From an uncultured Flavobacterium sp. (GTDB lineage Bacteria; Bacteroidota; Bacteroidia; Flavobacteriales; Flavobacteriaceae): 6,231 bases of DNA. Location of the stretch: contig CAMPIZ010000108.1 of assembly GCA_946886675.1 (NCBI GenBank), forward strand, positions 1 through 6,231, read 5' to 3'. The position numbers were made by a program, and so were the translations under genes. Position 1 is the first letter of the stretch. Every line of letters begins with the position of its first letter. Under the pieces are notes generated by a model. The model was not told the origin of the DNA, ran no database searches, and saw only the letters and a program-made list of their open reading frames with translations. Below, one piece after another: positions 5,485 to 6,231 of this stretch.

Positions 5485-6153
5485 TTAAAATTGTGTGTCA
5501 AGTTTTATATAATCTAAAAACTCACGGCGCACATTTTCTTCCTTAAACCTTCCTCCAAATTCAGAAGTTACGGTACTACTTTCAATATCACGTATACCGC
5601 GGGAATTAACGCAAAGGTGCTTAGCATCTATAACGCAGGCCACATCTTCCGTTTTTAATACTTTCTGAAGCTCCTGTACAATTTGTATGGTAAGTCTTTC
5701 CTGTACCTGAGGTCTCTTTGCAAAATAGTCAACAATACGGTTCATTTTAGAAAGCCCTATTACAGTACCGTTAGATATATAAGCAACATGTGCACGCCCT
5801 ACTATAGGTAGCAGGTGGTGTTCGCAGGTAGAGTAAATGGTTATATTTTTTTCAACCAGCATTTCATTATACTTGTACCTGTTTTCAAAAGTAGATGAAC
5901 CTGGTTTTTTGTTAGGGTTTAGCCCCCCGAATATTTCTTTCACAAACATTTTTGCAACACGGTTGGGAGTCCCTTTCAGGCTGTCGTCTGTAAGGTCCAT
6001 GCCAAGTGTATTCAAAATGCTCTCAACATCTTTTTTTATAGCATCAATTTTTTCATCATCACTCATTTCAAAAGCATCAGCTCTTAGAGGTGTTACTGCG
6101 CTTGTAGCGATGTGATTATCTCCTATATCGTCTTTAAAATCCTCGTTAATCAT
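5485..6153 (-). CDS. folE: GTP cyclohydrolase I (type IA)
   Basis: FolE converts GTP to 7,8-dihydroneopterin triphosphate, the first step of folate and pterin synthesis, in the cytoplasm. The 222-residue length and numbering coincide with E. coli FolE. Zinc ligands are Cys110 and His113 in the STCEHHLLP motif (108-116) and Cys181 in AKHLCVNSRG (177-186). The catalytic histidines are His112 and His179. GLSKMNRIVDYFAKRPQVQERLT (133-155) is the central family signature. The N-terminal 30 residues are variable and acidic, as in other type IA enzymes; an internal Met30 is a less likely start because the full length matches the family. It is the first gene of the minus-strand cluster, with a recognisable promoter element upstream. 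Confidence 0.97.
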   Translation of the reverse strand: MINEDFKDDIGDNHIATSAVTPLRADAFEMSDDEKIDAIKKDVESILNTLGMDLTDDSLKGTPNRVAKMFVKEIFGGLNPNKKPGSSTFENRYKYNEMLVEKNITIYSTCEHHLLPIVGRAHVAYISNGTVIGLSKMNRIVDYFAKRPQVQERLTIQIVQELQKVLKTEDVACVIDAKHLCVNSRGIRDIESSTVTSEFGGRFKEENVRREFLDYIKLDTQF

Positions 6154-6196
6154 TAATGTAGATTATTTAAATAATTACTTTTAAAAAGTCAGGTGG

Positions 6197-6204
6197 CAAA
6201 GATA
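6197..6204 (-). promoter_or_regulatory. Bacteroidota -7 promoter element upstream of folE
   Basis: The minus strand reads TATCTTTG, an exact match to TAnnTTTG, the -7 element used by the Bacteroidota primary sigma factor. It lies 43 bases upstream of the folE ATG, giving a leader of about 35 to 38 bases. A clear -33 TTTG is not seen; TTTA occurs at about the right distance near the window edge. It probably drives folE-cysS-yidD and perhaps lgt. Confidence 0.6.
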
Positions 6205-6231
6205 ACTATAAAAGTTGATTTTAAATATCGA

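Noticed and set aside
5837..6115. A 92-codon plus-strand open frame opposite folE
   Set aside because: It is antisense to the conserved folE coding sequence and has no recognisable motifs.

Overview
The window looks like an ordinary chromosomal segment of a low-GC member of the Bacteroidota, most likely a Flavobacterium-type bacterium. I infer this from the protein style (a flavobacterial ExbB/ExbD/TonB set, and Lgt with a long insertion before its HP-x-QLYE motif), from the weak use of Shine-Dalgarno sequences, and from a promoter element of the Bacteroidota type (TAnnTTTG) upstream of folE. I could not run a database search, so the genus is an inference.

Layout. At the left edge (9-158) is a short zinc-ribbon protein, possibly the tail of a longer gene. 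It is followed by a 235-base non-coding stretch with a direct repeat and a strong hairpin terminator (264-301). Next comes a plus-strand operon: exbB (394-1098), exbD (1101-1493), tonB (1500-2306), and a small secreted protein made of little more than a TonB C-terminal domain (2318-2650). The gaps between these four genes are 2, 6 and 11 bases. The minus strand carries a convergent housekeeping cluster, read right to left: folE (6153-5485), cysS (5442-3958), yidD (3949-3698) and lgt (3631-2687). The two clusters meet head-on at a perfect inverted repeat (2651-2688). It fills the whole gap between them and reaches into the lgt stop codon.

How the genes work together. ExbB, ExbD and TonB form the inner-membrane motor that uses the proton motive force to drive TonB-dependent outer-membrane transporters (iron, vitamin B12, glycans). 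The fourth gene encodes a periplasmic copy of the TonB domain that contacts transporters, but with a signal peptide in place of the membrane anchor and linker. It appears to be a local duplication of the tonB 3' end: 52 of 75 residues are identical without gaps. The minus-strand cluster combines pterin/folate synthesis (FolE), cysteinyl-tRNA synthesis (CysS), membrane protein insertion (YidD) and lipoprotein maturation (Lgt). These are common neighbours rather than one pathway.

I see no mobile element, CRISPR array, tRNA, rRNA or defence system. The least ordinary item is the anchor-less TonB-domain duplicate. Smaller points are an SD-like AAGGAGG pressed against the tonB start, a TTG start for yidD, and the compact bidirectional terminator.
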